Below are positions 52,401 to 60,531 of a stretch of DNA of 64,000 nucleotides, piece by piece. The notes beneath the pieces are model-generated. The model did not search any database, was not told the DNA's origin, and saw only the letters and a list, made by a program, of their open reading frames with translations. The position numbers were made by a program, and so were the translations under genes. Position 1 is the first letter of the stretch; the number at the start of each line of letters is the position of its first letter. Origin of the DNA: UBA5266 sp964610025 (lineage in GTDB: Bacteria; Bacteroidota; Bacteroidia; Bacteroidales; WCHB1-69). Location: NCBI GenBank assembly GCA_964610025.1, contig CAZSTX010000002.1, positions 49,365 to 113,364 of the forward strand. Reading direction: 5' to 3'.

Positions 52401-53453
52401 TTCGGTACTTAAATATAGTTGTTGAGACCAACCATAATCATAATTATAATATAAAATATTATATAAATTGTTTGCTGCTTGGTTTCCTATAGTAATATAA
52501 CCAGTAAATCCTCCATAATGTCTTCGAATGTAAAAATTGAAAGATGTTATAGCATCATTTTGCATACTATCTTTTGCTTCAATACTATAAAGGACGTTTG
52601 TTCCAAAAGTTTTTTGAGGTATTTCTGTACTATAAATAGAATCTCCTTCAGCTAATGTCATAAGTAGGGTGTCATATGTAGTCATGTTGTTATAGGTATA
52701 ACACACATTTAGTTTTATCGGCTGTAGAATAGGAGCTGTAGTTTGTGAAATAATTTTTGCCATTATTTTAAATGGACCAGTGTCGTATACTGTATCTACT
52801 GGCGATGGAAATAAAAATTCGATAATAGGAAATTTTACTTCATTTTGCGAAGCTATAATTTTAAAATTATCAATTAACCAGCCATAAGTAGATTGTGTAT
52901 CATTAATATTCTCTTTTGTTATAATAAATTTAAATCGGACTTGCATAAAAGAAGCTTCTCCTGAAATGTCAAAAAATTCTTCTTTCCACCAATTATTACT
53001 TGGGATTGCTAACGAATCGTATGCTTGCCATGCAGTATAACTTTCGTGATTAAAACGAGCATTTTTAAATGCATTAGGGTCTTTTCCTTTATAACTGCTT
53101 GATGGAATTGCTTTCCATCCTGGAACAGATAATTCTTGGTATTTAATTTGACATGAATTGCTTGTTTTCATCTTACATATCTGGTCAAACTGAAGGTAAA
53201 CGTAAGGATAATTTGTTAAGTCATACCATGGTGTTATTAATTCGATACTGTCGCCTATAACATTAGAAAAATTGCCTAAAATAGATGAAGCTACACTGGC
53301 AGAAAAAAGAGTATCAATAGTCCAACTACCAATAGGATTAACTGTCCAACTAGCAGGAATAGCATTGAATTTTTCATTAACAATGGTAGTGTATTGTGCT
53401 TTTAATGATAGTATAAACACTAGTATTACAGTTAATAAAATAATTTTCCTCAT
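46440..53453 (-). CDS. Giant repeat-built secreted protein with T9SS sorting domain
   Basis: A 2337-residue protein. Its signal peptide is MRKIILLTVILVFILSLKAQ. An N-terminal jelly-roll/MAM-like domain covers about 25-200 (GWLIDNFKI). Four tandem units follow at about 215-611, 612-1020, 1021-1425 and 1426-1640. Each opens with a DTxxxTGPF phrase and ends with a CARDB-like segment (IKNKGI, LNG, IW-x-GN, WVS-PNG-x-D). Unit 4 lacks the central block of about 190 residues. A second MAM-like domain (about 1790-1930) and CARDB-like domains come next, then a type A T9SS sorting domain (about 2265-2337, NTPNPAQNYTIISYF to KMVIQK). It is probably a cell-surface adhesin or structural protein. Ligand unknown. 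Confidence 0.85.
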   Translation of the reverse strand: MRKIILLTVILVFILSLKAQYTTIVNEKFNAIPASWTVNPIGSWTIDTLFSASVASSILGNFSNVIGDSIELITPWYDLTNYPYVYLQFDQICKMKTSNSCQIKYQELSVPGWKAIPSSSYKGKDPNAFKNARFNHESYTAWQAYDSLAIPSNNWWKEEFFDISGEASFMQVRFKFIITKENINDTQSTYGWLIDNFKIIASQNEVKFPIIEFLFPSPVDTVYDTGPFKIMAKIISQTTAPILQPIKLNVCYTYNNMTTYDTLLMTLAEGDSIYSTEIPQKTFGTNVLYSIEAKDSMQNDAITSFNFYIRRHYGGFTGYITIGNQAANNLYNILYYNYDYGWSQQLYLSTEINPTGAGGLIKKIAFFPNATWLITNQKCYFKIVNETTINITNYIDPLKDGATLVWADDYNITASIWNEITLTNPFMVPPGKNLMIYWENREGTSNNNISTNWAATNTLPYYRAAYKYSDLLFPITSGTLNYYRPDIRIYILGSPNDSNSVALHKINNPHDSVITAPGHQVPIIVSIKNKGIKDLDSCYINYTLNGVIQPKFVWRGNIPSDFNAIDTIGYYTPKLNNYDTIIVWVSNPNGQIDSTTNDDTLTAYIFGMPELAMNFLSHIPDTIYNTGPFTVKASILSHNNISIQLPVNMFVTYTYNGITSYDTITMQAVGNNQFEGIIPQYIFGTSVYYAINRKDALGNDILIDSQFFIKRIVTSATTGYVTIGKDTIKQETAPLYKYYDYSWSKIVFKSSELSTSSSGGLITKLAWQILSTCNNAANQYCYFKEIADTNSISNVYENPIVSGATLVWTDTLILTKSGWIEITLTKPFFLTPNKHLMVYWENYDGNYAFPYASFYATSTFPNYMTVTDYEDNIFPIYYSSFNGGFEYNRPNAQFFIIGSINDSNSVALLSIDSPTENILIAPNIDNIPIRVTIKNKGIAHLKSCNISWSLNGIFQSTKIWQGNLPEDFNDTITVGYYTPTARKNDKITIWVSLPNGKTDTITYDDTLTATIANNAAVTINLSGPQDTVFHTGPFKVNAKIISLTSQPIDTNIRLKIAYVYNNTTIYDTISMINTGNDTLWTAILKQSPFTSKVIYSLSVVDSLGSIIHVENNFYIQRPKAPDSIITPISPYIGGSFVVPFDCRYPASYSRVIYKNKELGDITSSIRIVSIAWQSLEDAGYAYNTVRNNQTVYCKEVDDTIITIANYIDPILDGATLVWSGSMTLSAVAGTWYTINLSKPFVLRPNKNLIIYYIDQHGIANSTFAWNYINESGASAFGYGTSLTNFFTQNLSSYKPFTRFKFHLVANDSNTAELTSILHPKKETAATVLTPVKVVITNKGIRQLDSCLINWSVNNQLKTSVIWKGNPSLFEQFSDTVLLGTYTPTPNKTDTIIAWVSMPNGIIDPIKDDDTLMLKVFGKAGIVAEFIPPLVKDTIHAIGPFEINARIQSFNSLPNLKPVLNVAYTYKNTTTYDTIVMTTIVFDSLYKTTIPQKPYDTRIEYSITLIDSIGTSFSISNWFYTKSNNIINDSNSAALFKIISPKDTAQCFQLIPIQIIIKNKGIKNLITCNIEWTKNGIFQTPYQWNGNLPEDFTDTITIGTYTPIFDTIDKFKIWTSLPNNQIDAINNDDTLRQNAYGYYLGGNIIAKSIVSPINTVDEICFPKKTALKVRLKNEGTKIVNFFDNPITFYIHITGAINQQIQKTISNGSIGFEEKEITIDSIDIHTPGTYNIKVHYYCSNDVIHSDDTLYTTYNVNMITFPYDNDFSIETNDYQVIKSNNIAWKINTNPSINPIYGTGALHIGYSAGDTSILTFYPINIKGAAFPIIAFWFAHNNKNPNAKDRILLKISKDGGHTFTTLQTIYRYDASATTLSWKNYTIDLLNYSTENCLIFALEAISEGGDDMWIDRLKIASNYEIGLTNLDIQTLDKLIACDLSNQSLSATITNNVNKDLDFSETPVTITIKVSGAVNQTYSKTINTGKITANSNHTVIIENNFDYSLGGTYHFNCYIKNIDSNPFNDTLPIKSITIIPDLSIDSIVSKECEIAGSNVYTTIFIKNTGNIKAHNIPLRLQIDEANDIVEIATITLNPNEKNTYTFTQPYVVPLNPTFNLSVTAALPCDINVNNNKKSINCCSIESFLKVISILSPVVDSCDLINTYKYASIVLYNAKKDYTREDDVYLIIDDKQGNITTLKEKVFYLDSGLVTLNFSKPYQIPNLEHETTYMLTSYVYSELYGLSIYPCVKTTTGINEQENKFWTINQNTPNPAQNYTIISYFIPTASEITFKLMTISGQNLYEKKIKSPAGLQELKLPIEKLENGIYYYYINYQGQRIIRKMVIQK

Positions 53454-53481
53454 CTTTTAAATTACGTCATATTTTCAAAAG

Positions 53482-53489
53482 CAAATGTA
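53482..53489 (-). promoter_or_regulatory. -7 promoter element for the giant T9SS cargo gene
   Basis: The minus strand reads TACATTTG, matching TAnnTTTG, 28 bases upstream of the ATG. Confidence 0.5.
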
Positions 53490-53636
53490 TCATTTTTTTT
53501 TGAAATTTTCAATAATTAATAAAGATTTATTTTTAATGAGAATGATTTGCCTTTTTATTATAATAAATTTTGCAATATGTAGTTAAATAAATATGATTGA
53601 ATGTAATAATAATATTTAAATCCCCTAAAATAGAAG

Positions 53637-54554
53637 ATGAAACAATTTTTTTATTTAGGATTTTGGTTTTTTAAAGTAAAATTTTTACAAAAAAAAATCC
53701 CTTTACAAACGGTGCTTTTTATAACGGACGAATGCAATCTTTCGTGCAAACATTGCTCTGTTTATAATCATGCGAATCCTAAGCGAAAAACCTATGAAGA
53801 AATTGAAGAAGAGCTTCTTTATTCGTATAAATTAGGGTCTCGTTTTGTTGATTTAGAAGGTGGTGAGCCTTTGTTGTGGAAAGACAAAGAATACCAAATT
53901 AATGATTTGATTATACTTGCAAAAAAAATAGGTTTTTTTTCTATTACAGTTACAACAAACGGACAATTGCCATTTTCTCATTTAATAGCTGATTCTATTT
54001 GGATTAGTATAGACGGATTGTCCGAATATCATGACGAGATACGGGGAAAAGCTACTTTTAGTCGTGCATGTAAAAATATAGCTGAAAGTAAGCAGAAAAA
54101 TTTGAATATAAATATGGTAATCAATAGTAAAAACTATCTTTCTGTTAATGATACTATTCGCTTTGCTAAAGACAGTCCTTATATAAATGCCATATCTCTT
54201 AATTTTTACACTCCTAATTCTTCAGATTTTGATCCGTTATTTTTAGATTGGGGACAACGAAAAAAAGTAATTGATGAAATTATTCAAATGAAAAGAGATG
54301 CTTATCCTATTATTAATTCTATTGCAGGCTTAAAAAAAATGAAAGACAATACATTTACAAAGCATTGTTGGATTTCAAATTTTATTCTTCCCGACAAATC
54401 GCGTATTGATGGTTGTCCACTTGAAGTGTTAAATGTTTGTGATTATTGTGGTTATTGTATGGCTGGCGAAATGGCAGCTGTTTTTAAATTGCAGCCAGAA
54501 ACTATTTTTTCGGCATTAAAATTAAGAATGAAAAAAACAAAAAAAATACGTTAA
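53637..54554 (+). CDS. Radical SAM protein, HpnH-like, next to the pigment genes
   Basis: This 305-residue protein has the cluster motif Cys33-x3-Cys37-x2-Cys40 in TDECNLSCKHCSVYNHANP. FVDLEGGEPLLW (SAM-binding GGEP) and SISIDGLSEYHDEIRG-like IWISIDGLSEYHDEIRGKAT follow. The C-terminal part carries at least five more Cys (HCW, DGCP and VCDYCGYCMAGE), which may ligate a second cluster. It converges on the O-methyltransferase gene with 15 bases between. A role in tailoring the pigment or its lipid is inferred from position only. Confidence 0.78.
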   Translation: MKQFFYLGFWFFKVKFLQKKIPLQTVLFITDECNLSCKHCSVYNHANPKRKTYEEIEEELLYSYKLGSRFVDLEGGEPLLWKDKEYQINDLIILAKKIGFFSITVTTNGQLPFSHLIADSIWISIDGLSEYHDEIRGKATFSRACKNIAESKQKNLNINMVINSKNYLSVNDTIRFAKDSPYINAISLNFYTPNSSDFDPLFLDWGQRKKVIDEIIQMKRDAYPIINSIAGLKKMKDNTFTKHCWISNFILPDKSRIDGCPLEVLNVCDYCGYCMAGEMAAVFKLQPETIFSALKLRMKKTKKIR

Positions 54555-54569
54555 TAAAATTAACTGATA

Positions 54570-55655
54570 CTATTTTGTTTTACAGACCATAATGCTATGT
54601 CCTAATCCCAAACCATCGTAAATAGTTTCTATACACAAACCTGCATTGTTTACACAGTGTTCCATATCGTAAGAATAATACATTTTGCTATTGCCATTAG
54701 CCATAGCAGTAAAATACAAACTGATTTGGGTTAAGCAATAAGATGCTGTTTCAAAACCTTGACGATCCCAAAATGTTTCCATAATATACAATCGGCTATT
54801 TGCTTGCATGGCTGCTGCTGCACGACTCAAAATACTGGTTATTTCTTTTTCTGAAAAACAATCTAAAAATTGACTCATCCAAATTGCATCAAATTTTTTT
54901 GGGAAAGATACTTTTTCGTCTAATAAGTTAACTGCATATTCATGAATACGTTCTGCTCCAAATTTATTGACTATTTGTTGCCGCATTATTGTTAATTGTT
55001 GTGGCAAATCCATAATGGTAACATTTACATCATGATTGTATTTTACACATTCTATTGCAAAACGTCCTGTATTGCCTCCCACATCTAATAAGGTACGAGG
55101 TTGTTGTTTAAATACAATTTCTAATGCTTGTTGAAACGAGCAATCGGAATAGAAATGGTCAAAGTCGAACCAGCTTTTTTGCACTTGTGTTGGCAGTTGC
55201 GAAAGCCCTTCGTAGATAGTAGCCCAATTACCAAAAACTTTCAAGCCCTCTGGTTGTCCTTCGAGAATAGCGGTTTCTAAGTCGAACATACCTAAATAAT
55301 TTACATCATGATTAAAGTTCATGTTTACTTTTGACATTTTATCATGAATGAGAAACCAGCCAGCTTTTGCTAATAAGAATTTCCCTTCTTTCAATATAAT
55401 AGTTCCTATTGTAAGAGAAGATTCTATTAAAACTTGTATGCCATAACGATTTATCTTTGTTTTTTCACTTATTTCTTCTATTGTTAATCCGTTTTTATTG
55501 TCGTCGAGTAATTGAAAAATACCAAATTTAACCATCAGGCGAGATACTTGAAAAACGATAGGACCAAAAATAATTTCTTGTGCTAATCGTTGGGCTTGTA
55601 AAGCAGTAAATCGTTCTTTACCGTATATTTCTTTTTGTGGATTTTCTAATTTCAT
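54570..55655 (-). CDS. SAM-dependent O-methyltransferase with N-terminal dimerisation domain
   Basis: ATG 55655 is preferred to a TTG three codons upstream, giving 361 residues. The N-terminal winged-helix part (about 30-90) has KFGIFQLLDDNKNGLTIEEI and SEKTKINRYGIQVLIESSL. The catalytic part has TLLDVGGNTGRFAIECVKYN, IMDLPQQL, FDAIWMSQFLDCFSEKEI and LYIMETFWDRQ. This is the plant-type O-methyltransferase layout. In a flexirubin or aryl-polyene locus it could methylate the aryl head group; that is inference. It is last in the minus-strand set. Confidence 0.82.
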   Translation of the reverse strand: MKLENPQKEIYGKERFTALQAQRLAQEIIFGPIVFQVSRLMVKFGIFQLLDDNKNGLTIEEISEKTKINRYGIQVLIESSLTIGTIILKEGKFLLAKAGWFLIHDKMSKVNMNFNHDVNYLGMFDLETAILEGQPEGLKVFGNWATIYEGLSQLPTQVQKSWFDFDHFYSDCSFQQALEIVFKQQPRTLLDVGGNTGRFAIECVKYNHDVNVTIMDLPQQLTIMRQQIVNKFGAERIHEYAVNLLDEKVSFPKKFDAIWMSQFLDCFSEKEITSILSRAAAAMQANSRLYIMETFWDRQGFETASYCLTQISLYFTAMANGNSKMYYSYDMEHCVNNAGLCIETIYDGLGLGHSIMVCKTK

Positions 55656-55690
55656 ATTTATCAATTATATTTTTATAAAAATAATTATTG

Positions 55691-56584
55691 TTATTCCCAG
55701 AAATTATAATAGTTAAACCATTGCTCTGGATATTTTTGAAGTATATTTTCTAATGCTGCAACATATTGTTTGGCTAAATGGTCGGCTTTTTTTTGTGATG
55801 ATTTTTCATTCTGAAGCAATTCTAAATTAGTTATATAAGTTTTATAATGTAAGTTTTTTTCTTTCATCACAAACATTGTTAAAATAGGAACTTCAAGTTG
55901 TGCAGCTAAGCGAAATGTTCCTATAGGAAAATTGGCTTTAGTTCCTAAAAAATTGGTAGTGTATTTTTTAGTATTTCCTAACAATCTATCACAAAAAACA
56001 CTTACAATTTCGCCTCGCTCAATGGCTTCTTTTATAGCAAAAAAATGAGACATGTCGCTGTTAACAGCAATAAGGTTAATGTTGAAACGACTCAAGGTTT
56101 TTATGCGATGTTTTTGAACATTTTTACTTTCTCCTCCAAAAATAAGTACATTAATTTTCTTTTTGTTTTGATTAAAACAGTGAGCTATCAATTCAAAATT
56201 TCCTACATGAGCACTAACAATAAAAAATCCTTTATTATTGGTTAATAGATTATTAAAATAATCAATATTTTCAACATTAATTGTAAATTGCTCGTGCCTA
56301 CCGGCAAGTAGAGCAAATTTGTCTAAAACAATTTTTCCAAAAATTAAGTGATTACGATAAGTTGACCAAAATGCTTTCCATTTTGAAAAATGGTGTTGGC
56401 TTTTAAAATAAGAAAAAATAGCTTTGTATCCTTTACGACCTAATATTAGATAAAAAGGGATAACTATAAATAAAATAGGATATAGAAAGGAAACTTTAAC
56501 AATGGATAAAATCCAATATAAAAAACTTTGCCCATAATACCCACCGCCAGTAGTGCCATCCCATTTTTTTTCTTGGGGCTGCAT
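55691..56584 (-). CDS. LpxL/HtrB-like lysophospholipid acyltransferase
   Basis: A 297-residue protein with an N-terminal membrane anchor (about 20-48) and the catalytic HX4E motif His126-Glu131 in VSAHVGNFELIAH. DRLLGNTKKYTTNFLGTKAN and FPIGTFRLAAQLEVPILTMF follow. In pigment clusters such enzymes attach the polyene acid to a lipid or resorcinol partner. The N-terminal GTTGGGYYGQSF phrase is common to cluster-linked members. It begins six bases after the ACP gene, and the pairing supports transfer from ACP. Confidence 0.85.
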   Translation of the reverse strand: MQPQEKKWDGTTGGGYYGQSFLYWILSIVKVSFLYPILFIVIPFYLILGRKGYKAIFSYFKSQHHFSKWKAFWSTYRNHLIFGKIVLDKFALLAGRHEQFTINVENIDYFNNLLTNNKGFFIVSAHVGNFELIAHCFNQNKKKINVLIFGGESKNVQKHRIKTLSRFNINLIAVNSDMSHFFAIKEAIERGEIVSVFCDRLLGNTKKYTTNFLGTKANFPIGTFRLAAQLEVPILTMFVMKEKNLHYKTYITNLELLQNEKSSQKKADHLAKQYVAALENILQKYPEQWFNYYNFWE

Positions 56585-56590
56585 TGTTTA

Positions 56591-56845
56591 TTATTGTTGT
56601 TGTTGATTGACTTTACTTTCAATATAATCGTAAAATTCGGATAAAGTTTTAACATTAGTCATTTCTTCTGCTTTGATTTTAAATCCAAAATTACGCTCAA
56701 CAATAACAATAATATCAACAAAATCAAGACTGTCGATATCTAAATCTTGTTTTAATAAAGCATTGTCATTAATTAGGGTTTCGTCTATTTCTATTTCGTT
56801 TATTAAAAAGTCGTTAACAATAGAAATAATTTCTTCTCTTTTCAT
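56591..56845 (-). CDS. Acyl carrier protein
   Basis: An 84-residue carrier with the phosphopantetheine site Ser39 in DLDIDSLDFVDIIVIVERNF. Its context places it with the ketosynthase and ketoreductase rather than with the housekeeping fatty-acid genes. The preceding 148-base gap contains a promoter element of its own. The C-terminus ends in a Gln-rich run. Confidence 0.92.
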   Translation of the reverse strand: MKREEIISIVNDFLINEIEIDETLINDNALLKQDLDIDSLDFVDIIVIVERNFGFKIKAEEMTNVKTLSEFYDYIESKVNQQQQ

Positions 56846-56901
56846 ATTATATTATATATTATATTGATTTATAATAGTATCATTTGTATACTTACATGTT
56901 G

Positions 56902-56909
56902 CAAAATTA
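56902..56909 (-). promoter_or_regulatory. -7 promoter element for the ACP-acyltransferase-methyltransferase group
   Basis: The minus strand reads TAATTTTG, matching TAnnTTTG, 56 bases upstream of the ACP ATG. It lies in the only sizeable gap of the gene set and suggests a second transcription unit. Confidence 0.5.
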
Positions 56910-56993
56910 CATAAATTTTATAAAGAAATATATTTTATTTTTTTATAAAATAAAAAAAAAACGATTTAAACAAATTTTTACTTATTGAATGGC

Positions 56994-58211
56994 TTATATT
57001 TTTTTTACAATCAAGGCGCTATTTGTTCCTCCAAATCCAAAAGAATTGGATAAAAAGATATTTGTTTTTTTAGTAATAGTTTTGTTTATAATATTGATAT
57101 TTTTAGAAAATTCATCAGGTGTTTCAAAATTGATATTAGGAGCTATAAAATCGTTTTGCATCATTAACATCGAATAAACAATTTCGCTTGCACCTGCCAT
57201 CCAGCATTCGTGTCCTGTCATTGATTTTGTTGAACTTACAGGTGGTTTGTATTGTTTAAATAATTTATCAATAGCCATTGCTTCAAAGCCATCTCCCTGA
57301 GGTGTTGATGTAGCATGTGCGTTAATATAATCAATGTCTTTTGGTGAAAGTTTTGCTTCTTTTAATGCTTTTTTCATAGCAATTACAGACCCTATATCGC
57401 TAGGTTGTGATATATTACTTCCATTTGAAGAAAATCCATATCCAATAATTTCGCCTAAAATAGGTGCTCCTCTTTTAACAGCGTGTTCGTATTCTTCTAT
57501 AATTAGCGTAGCAGCTCCTCCGCTGGGGACTAATCCATCGCGAGTGGCATCAAAAGGTCGCGAGGCTTTACTTGGCTCTTCTGTGTTTATTGAAAATACA
57601 CTTAGTGCATCAAAACTTCCCATCGATAGATAATTGACTTCTTGTCCACCTCCACAAATTACCATATTTTGCAGTCCATTACGAATAAAGAGCACTCCTA
57701 ATCCAATAGCATGTGACCCACTAGCACAGGCTGCGCTAATGGTCATATTAATTCCTTTTAATTTAAAAATAGTAGAGAGATTCATAGTAATGGTTGAGTT
57801 CATCGATTGAAAAATAGCTCCTGATCCCATAAGGGTAGTATCTTTTTTTTCCATTACGATGGCGTGTGCATCAATGACTGCTTTAGCAGAAGAATCGTTT
57901 CCATATAAAATTCCTACTTCATTATTATCAAAATAATCTAATTCGATACCTGCATTTTTAATGGCTTCTATTGTTGCTACATAAGCATATTCGCCTTCTT
58001 CAGCGAGGCACACACGGGTGCGTCTATCTAAGACTCCTTTTAAATTAGGTCGTTCTATTATTCCTGTTAAAGGCGAGCGATAGCCATAGTCAATACGCAA
58101 AGGGTCTATTCCTATTCCTGATTTTCCTTCGTATAACGATTTGGTAACTTCATCTAAATTTTTTCCTATACAAGAATAAATACCCATACCTGTGATAACA
58201 ACTCTTTTCAT
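56994..58211 (-). CDS. Beta-ketoacyl-ACP synthase (KAS II/FabF-like) of the pigment cluster
   Basis: A 405-residue condensing enzyme with a full Cys-His-His triad: Cys162 (ISAACASGSHAIG), His299 (NAHATSTPQGD) and His334 (STKSMTGHECWMAGASE). It ends with SNSFGFGGTNSALIV. The intact triad makes it a true chain-extending synthase rather than a chain-length factor. It follows the ketoreductase by 28 bases. Only one such gene is present here, while aryl-polyene loci usually carry several. Confidence 0.92.
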   Translation of the reverse strand: MKRVVITGMGIYSCIGKNLDEVTKSLYEGKSGIGIDPLRIDYGYRSPLTGIIERPNLKGVLDRRTRVCLAEEGEYAYVATIEAIKNAGIELDYFDNNEVGILYGNDSSAKAVIDAHAIVMEKKDTTLMGSGAIFQSMNSTITMNLSTIFKLKGINMTISAACASGSHAIGLGVLFIRNGLQNMVICGGGQEVNYLSMGSFDALSVFSINTEEPSKASRPFDATRDGLVPSGGAATLIIEEYEHAVKRGAPILGEIIGYGFSSNGSNISQPSDIGSVIAMKKALKEAKLSPKDIDYINAHATSTPQGDGFEAMAIDKLFKQYKPPVSSTKSMTGHECWMAGASEIVYSMLMMQNDFIAPNINFETPDEFSKNINIINKTITKKTNIFLSNSFGFGGTNSALIVKKI

Positions 58212-58239
58212 TTTTATATAATTTTAAGTTAAAAATGTT

Positions 58240-58968
58240 TTATGTATATAATCCTCCATTTACAGAGATAACTTCTCCCGTAATATATGCTGCTTCGTCA
58301 GAAGCTAAAAAACGAATTAGAGCAGCTACTTCTTCTGGTTTTCCAAAACGACCAATAGGGATTAATGATTTAAGATTGTTTTCGTCTAAATCTTGTGTCA
58401 TATCAGTAGCAATAAAACCGGGAGCTACAGCATTAACTGTAACTTTTCTAGCGCCTACTTCTTGAGCTAATGCTTTTGTAGCTCCAATAATAGCAGCTTT
58501 AGCAGCTGAGTAATTGGTCTGCCCGGGTAGTCCTTTAATTCCCGATAACGATACAACGTTTATAATTCTTCCAAAACGTTTTGTTAACATATCTTTTAAT
58601 AATCTTCGAGTGATATAAAAGAACCCATTTAAGTTCGTGTTAATTACATCGTTCCATTGATTGTCTTGCATAAATATCATCATTGTATCTATGCGTATTC
58701 CTGCGTTGTTTATCAATATTGCAATATAATCGTCGGGGTGTGTTTCGTTCCAAGAGATAATTGCTTTGTCAACAGCGTCTCCATCGGCAACATCAAAAGG
58801 AAGCAGTTCGGCTATTCCTCCTTTTTTTTCTATTATTTGCTTGGTTTCTAATGCAGCCTTTTGATTAGATAAGTAATTGATGATTATCGGATAACCAGCT
58901 TTGGATAATTGTATGCAAGTTGCTCTTCCTATTCCTCTTGAACCTCCTGTAATTAATGCGTATTTCAT
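58240..58968 (-). CDS. 3-oxoacyl-ACP reductase (FabG-like SDR)
   Basis: ATG 58968 is preferred to a TTG two codons upstream, giving 242 residues. The NADPH-binding loop is ALITGGSRGIGRA, and NNAGIRIDTMM follows. The catalytic Ser142, Tyr153 and Lys157 lie in VVSLSGIKGLPGQTNYSAAK. The C-terminus FLASDEAAYITGEVISVNGG is typical. It reduces the beta-keto group during polyene chain growth. Spacing to the ammonia-lyase is six bases. Confidence 0.92.
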   Translation of the reverse strand: MKYALITGGSRGIGRATCIQLSKAGYPIIINYLSNQKAALETKQIIEKKGGIAELLPFDVADGDAVDKAIISWNETHPDDYIAILINNAGIRIDTMMIFMQDNQWNDVINTNLNGFFYITRRLLKDMLTKRFGRIINVVSLSGIKGLPGQTNYSAAKAAIIGATKALAQEVGARKVTVNAVAPGFIATDMTQDLDENNLKSLIPIGRFGKPEEVAALIRFLASDEAAYITGEVISVNGGLYT

Positions 58969-58974
58969 AATCAA

Positions 58975-60492
58975 TTAAAATTTTATTTCATTTGTTTTTA
59001 AAAAATCACTAATAAGTTGAATGTCTTTATATTTTGGCGTGTCTTCTATAAAAACAGATACTAATTCTCTGATTGATTGATACATTTCATGTGATTGAGG
59101 AGCTATTTTTTCTTTAATTTTCAGATAATCTATAGCTTGTGCTAAAGCCATAAAATGTATGGATAGTACTTGAAAAGAGTTTTCGATGACGTGTTTTGCA
59201 ATCAGAGCTGCATTGGTTCCCATACTTACAATATCTTGATTGTCATTATTGTTGGGAATGCTATGCAGATACATTGACGATGATAAAGTTTGACATTCTG
59301 CTGTTGTAGAAGTGGCTGTAAATTGGGCGCCTTGTAATCCATATTGTAATCCTAATTTGCCTAAATTTACAAAAGGGGGCAATATGTTATTGATTTTATC
59401 GTGGAATAAATAGTTCATTTGACGTTCTATTAGCATTGTTAATTTCGTAATAGCTATTTTTAATTTATCCATTTCAAACGAAACATAATCGCCGTGAAAA
59501 TTACCACCATGATAAACAGATGCTGTTTCTTTGTCGATAATTGGATTATCGTCAACAGAGTGAAATTCATTAATGAGCACTTTTTCGACATGATCGATTG
59601 TGTCTAAAATAGGACCTAATATTTGCGGTATACATCTCAACGAATAGTAGGGTTGTATTTTTTGTGAAAATAGTTTTTCGTTATTTTTTTGATATAATTC
59701 TTTTTTTCGTTGACGTAAACATTTGCTTTTTTCTGATAATTTTCGCATTCTTTCTGCTACTTTTTGTTGCCCACTATGCAATTTTAACTGATTGAGTGTT
59801 TCGGACATAAAATCATCATAAGAAGCTGCTATTTCGTTCATCATTACAGAAGCTATGATGGCGTATGATATTATTTTTTTTGCATAAATTAAATTAACAA
59901 GACCGATGCCAGTCATTACAGAGGTCCCATTTGTAAGTGCTAATCCTTCGCGTATAAAAGGTTGTAGTGCTTGTAGATTTTCAATTTTTAACACTTCTGC
60001 TGTAGGACGTTTTTCTCCTTTATAAAACACTTCTCCTTCGCCAATAAGTGTAAGAGCTAAATGTGCTAACTGGACCAAGTCGCCGCTAGCACCTACGCCG
60101 CCATGTTCGGGAATGTAAGGGTAAATACCTTTGTTAATAAAAGATTGTAATAATGTTATTGTATCGATATGTACGCCTGACTTGCCTTTTATAAAAGTTT
60201 GAAATCGACAGAGCATAGCAGCTCTAACGTAGATTTCAGGAAGTGCACTTCCTGCTCCAGAAGAATGGCTACGAATAATGTTATATTGTAAAGATCTTAA
60301 ATCTTTATCATCAATTCTATATTGAGCCATAGGTCCAAAACCGGTATTAATACCATAAATAATTTTGTCAAAAGAAAATTTTTTTAAAAATAGATAACTT
60401 TCTTCTACCTTTTTTTTATTAATAGAATGGATTTTTAAAGGTTTATTATAAAAAACTATATCTATAATTTCTTTTAATCCAATGTTTTGCAT
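58975..60492 (-). CDS. Aromatic amino acid ammonia-lyase (HAL/TAL family), probable tyrosine ammonia-lyase
   Basis: A 505-residue enzyme. The Ala135-Ser136-Gly137 triad in HGGVGASGDLVQLAHLAL forms the MIO cofactor. NTGFGPMAQYRI, LQYNIIRSHSSGAG, YHGGNFHGDY and HSIPNNNDNQDIVSMGTNAA are conserved. From memory, this set closely resembles the tyrosine ammonia-lyase of Flavobacterium johnsoniae, a flexirubin enzyme, although the Ser75-His76 pair also fits histidine ammonia-lyases. No other hut genes are nearby. Producing 4-coumarate as the aryl starter is the favoured role. It is first in the minus-strand set. Confidence 0.88.
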   Translation of the reverse strand: MQNIGLKEIIDIVFYNKPLKIHSINKKKVEESYLFLKKFSFDKIIYGINTGFGPMAQYRIDDKDLRSLQYNIIRSHSSGAGSALPEIYVRAAMLCRFQTFIKGKSGVHIDTITLLQSFINKGIYPYIPEHGGVGASGDLVQLAHLALTLIGEGEVFYKGEKRPTAEVLKIENLQALQPFIREGLALTNGTSVMTGIGLVNLIYAKKIISYAIIASVMMNEIAASYDDFMSETLNQLKLHSGQQKVAERMRKLSEKSKCLRQRKKELYQKNNEKLFSQKIQPYYSLRCIPQILGPILDTIDHVEKVLINEFHSVDDNPIIDKETASVYHGGNFHGDYVSFEMDKLKIAITKLTMLIERQMNYLFHDKINNILPPFVNLGKLGLQYGLQGAQFTATSTTAECQTLSSSMYLHSIPNNNDNQDIVSMGTNAALIAKHVIENSFQVLSIHFMALAQAIDYLKIKEKIAPQSHEMYQSIRELVSVFIEDTPKYKDIQLISDFLKTNEIKF

Positions 60493-60531
60493 ATATATAT
60501 GTTATTTGAGTATTATGCTAAAGTTTGATTG

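Noticed and set aside
53561..53574. Possible -7 element before the radical SAM gene at 53637
   Set aside because: The sequence TAAATTTTG has three rather than two bases between TA and TTTG, and it lies over 60 bases upstream. It was not counted as a promoter.
58975..60492. Histidine degradation (hut) gene
   Set aside because: The lyase keeps residues compatible with histidine ammonia-lyase. However, hutU, hutI and hutG are absent and all neighbours are polyene-type enzymes, so the pigment role is preferred.
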